From Callipepla californica brunnescens (taxonomy: Eukaryota > Chordata > Aves > Galliformes > Odontophoridae), in NCBI GenBank assembly GCA_023055505.1, contig JALIRH010000006.1:23099105-23163104 (forward strand): a stretch of 64,000 nt of DNA, in the 5' to 3' direction. Position 1 is the stretch's first letter, and each line of letters begins with the position of its first letter. Below the pieces are notes generated by a model. It saw nothing but the letters and a program-made list of their open reading frames with translations, ran no database searches and had not been told where the DNA came from. Positions 61,456 to 64,000 of this stretch are shown in pieces. The translations under genes were made by a program, and so were the position numbers.

Positions 61456-62918
61456 ATCTTAGGATACGTTCCTTCAGTGGATTGACAATGCATGCTTTCC
61501 TTGAATGACAGAAAGTTCTAAAATACAAGGCTTTCACTGTAGTCTGACAGCACAGACTACAGAAAACCTGACAAATATTTGACAAATCTTTTGGTACAGA
61601 TTCTTCAGAGGAAAGAGAATTAGGGATAGTTTGTCCTCCCTAAAGATGTTATCATAGTTTATACTGGAAAAAGTGGCTAAAGCCATGAAACATGACACTG
61701 TATAACTTTTCCTTTTTTTTTTTCTTACCATTAAGTTATTGTTACATCTATATGATCTATCATGATTACTCTTTGTCAGTCTTTTCCATAATTAATATCA
61801 GCAATCAATGACACTGGTTGACCTCAACGATAGGACTGTCTAAACACTGTATAGAAACAAAATAGTCTTGTGTTAGTGAGGGTTTGCCATCTTCTTGTTA
61901 TTGTCTTGACTGCCCTGTTGTCCTGATGGCTCAGCATTTCCTGAGAGCTGATGGGTATGTCTCAGCTGCTGGGGAATGGGCTGATTTTATGCTTGAAGTG
62001 CACTTTTTCTTAATCTTAATGCCCAATCCCTACGCTGTTTCTTTGCAACTGAGAAGGAAAATCTGTATAGTTCATGTTCCTTCACAGGTGGCTTTAAACA
62101 TGCCATCTGTATGAAACTGCAACTTTGCAGATTTCATCCTCAACCCCGCTGTCTCCAAGACCAGCTAGACTTAATCATGAAGAAAAAATAGTTGTATATG
62201 TCTAAAAATCTAATTATCAGTTATAAGTTTGGAAAGAGAAGGCTAACATAAAGCAAACAGAAAACAATTCCTCATGATCATCCTTAGAGTTTTGTCCCTG
62301 CCCACTTTCCTCACATTCTACCAGCCTGGATTCTGGAAAGACATAGACAATGTCATGTTTACATTGTCTTTTCTGCTTTTGGAGACAGATTAATTGGGTA
62401 TTTACAGGTGACTTCCCAGCTCTGTCACACAGTTAATGAGACAAACAACCTACTGCTTCTCATTCATTTTGATTATTATCTTTTTTTAGGTCTACTTGCA
62501 TCTTTTTAAAAATATGGCATAAAGCTTCAGTTGAAAATAAGCTCTTTTTACCATTTTGATTTCATTTCTCTACTAGGTTCCTATAGAATTCATGCATGAT
62601 GTTTCACTAATACAGATGTCAGTGTTAGCAAAAAAACCTGTTCTTCCATGGCAACATAATAGAGCTCATTCCCTTTCCTTTCTTGTTCCTGGTGTCCAGC
62701 ATGATAGCACTCTTTATTCATTTTCTGTTATAAGCAATCAAGGTTTTCTGTTGCATTTAGGTCACATTTTCCATGTTTCTAGTTGTTTTCTCTTCTTCTG
62801 TATCTTTGTACAATGCAGTGAACACCCCTCCAAGCAGTGCTCTTCAACAGATCGCCTTTGATATTTAGAAAAAAAGTCTCATACAGCTCTTCAGCTCTGA
62901 ATGGTACAAATGTAGGGT

Positions 62919-62966
62919 AAAACAAACAAACAAGTGAAAAAATAAATTAGCAACAAACAAACAAAC
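62919..62966. repeat. (AAAC)n microsatellite, two blocks
   Basis: Short AAAC runs at 62919-62932 and 62951-62966 are separated by an A-rich spacer. Confidence 0.8.
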
Positions 62967-64000
62967 CCCACAAAAATACAGAAAAAACACCATCACCCAT
63001 CAGGTACTAGATTATTAATTCTGGGTCTAATTTAACCAAGTTTTGCCCAGATGTTGAAGGATGGATTTCGCATTTAAATATTACAGATTTTGCTTTGAAA
63101 TTTTCGAGCTGTAATATTTTTAGCTAATGCATCAGTTTTAAACGTTTCTAATGTTTTACTGTGAAATAGATACTTTTTTTAAGAAAGAATATACAAAAAC
63201 ATTACAGCATAAATATGTAATATATATAATTTCAAAATCTAAATCACTGTATATACATATGTATATGTTTATTTATTTATGTGAAGCCTCTCCTTTCAAA
63301 TTTGATTGTAACATCTGGTTTGCTTTTTTACCTTCCTTCTACCCTGCCACTGCATAGGTACAGTAGAAGAATGTTGTGCTGAAAATACACTTCTGTGCTT
63401 TCTCAAGAAAAGTATCTAGGAGATCTCTGCTACTTTTTTAATTCTACTTTAACAGCAATTTTAAAAAAAAGTTGTGTGTAATCACTGCCTTTTTGATTAC
63501 AGCAGAATGTTCTTTCTCATTTTTCTTTTTCCTCATTCTGCTGCAGGTTGCTTATCTGCAGAGTCATTCTTCTAAAAAATAAGCTGCTTTTCATTGAACG
63601 ATTTCCAGCAATCAAATATGAAAATTAAAACAAATAGTCTAAAAATATGTGGTGATAGGGAGAAGTATTAACTATTTTTTCTTTATTTTACCAGGATCAA
63701 AATGGGGAAACTGATTTTTTTTTCAAAGAAAATACAGTATACATATTCTTCCAAAGGAATTGTCATTTTTCTTACACTATTCACTTGATTTATTATTCAC
63801 AAAGAACCTTTGAACAGAAACTGGCCAATGCATAAGCCAAACTACTAACTTTATAGAAGTTCTTTGGCTCTAGTTCTTACTGCCTTGTGCAAATCAGTAG
63901 GGAATATTGAAAGCATGTTAAATTTTGTATCTGAAAGTTAAATCAGATCAGTATAAACCTAGCAAAACATATTTTATAAAAAGAAATCCAGCACTTCTCT

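Larger units (their letters stand above)
61231..64000. other. Gene-free tail of the window
   Basis: After the simple repeat there is a diverged 69-bp tandem duplication at 61321, AAAC microsatellites near 62919 and 62951, and AT-rich unique sequence to the end. No exon or named transposon was recognised. Confidence 0.5.

Noticed and set aside
1..64000. CRISPR arrays, tRNA or rRNA genes, bacterial operons
   Set aside because: There are no regularly spaced direct repeats, no tRNA box pattern and no dense coding. The window is vertebrate non-coding DNA.

Overview
This window looks like bird nuclear DNA, most likely from a galliform (chicken-like) genome. It is AT-rich and has no CpG island, no operon-like gene packing and no long open reading frame. 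Its recognisable interspersed repeats are CR1 LINEs with the typical avian 3' end and two internally deleted copies of the Galluhop mariner transposon. The rest is single-copy-looking intergenic or intronic sequence with scattered microsatellites. With about 7% stop codons per frame, open frames of 100-136 codons are expected by chance in 64 kb, and most of those present show no homology that I recognise.

Layout. Positions 1-11.8 kb are plain AT-rich DNA with microsatellites. A 550-bp Galluhop element with flanking TA dinucleotides lies at 11822-12371. A CR1 3' stub lies near 15.9 kb and a 32-bp near-perfect palindrome at 20.06 kb. The best-supported gene piece is a plus-strand terminal coding exon at 27305-27379. 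It encodes an acidic tail ending in KKSKK and is followed by a short 3' UTR with AATAAA at 27464. I cannot name the gene; the rest of it would lie upstream. From 33 to 38.2 kb there are two same-strand copies of an LTR-like repeat that I cannot name. Between them is a second Galluhop copy split by a CR1, which gives a clear order of insertion. From 40 to 61 kb there are seven CR1 pieces, one of them a roughly 1.6-kb copy that still shows reverse-transcriptase motifs.

The main candidate for something undescribed is a set of exon-like segments on the plus strand. They are a signal-peptide-like start exon ending at 37143, a 208-bp segment open in one frame between strong splice sites (48975-49182), and a 53-bp segment (58050-58102). 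Their reading phases are compatible. This is a hypothesis only: other nearby segments can be chained just as well, so transcript evidence is needed. I see no CRISPR array, tRNA, rRNA or bacterial-type system.
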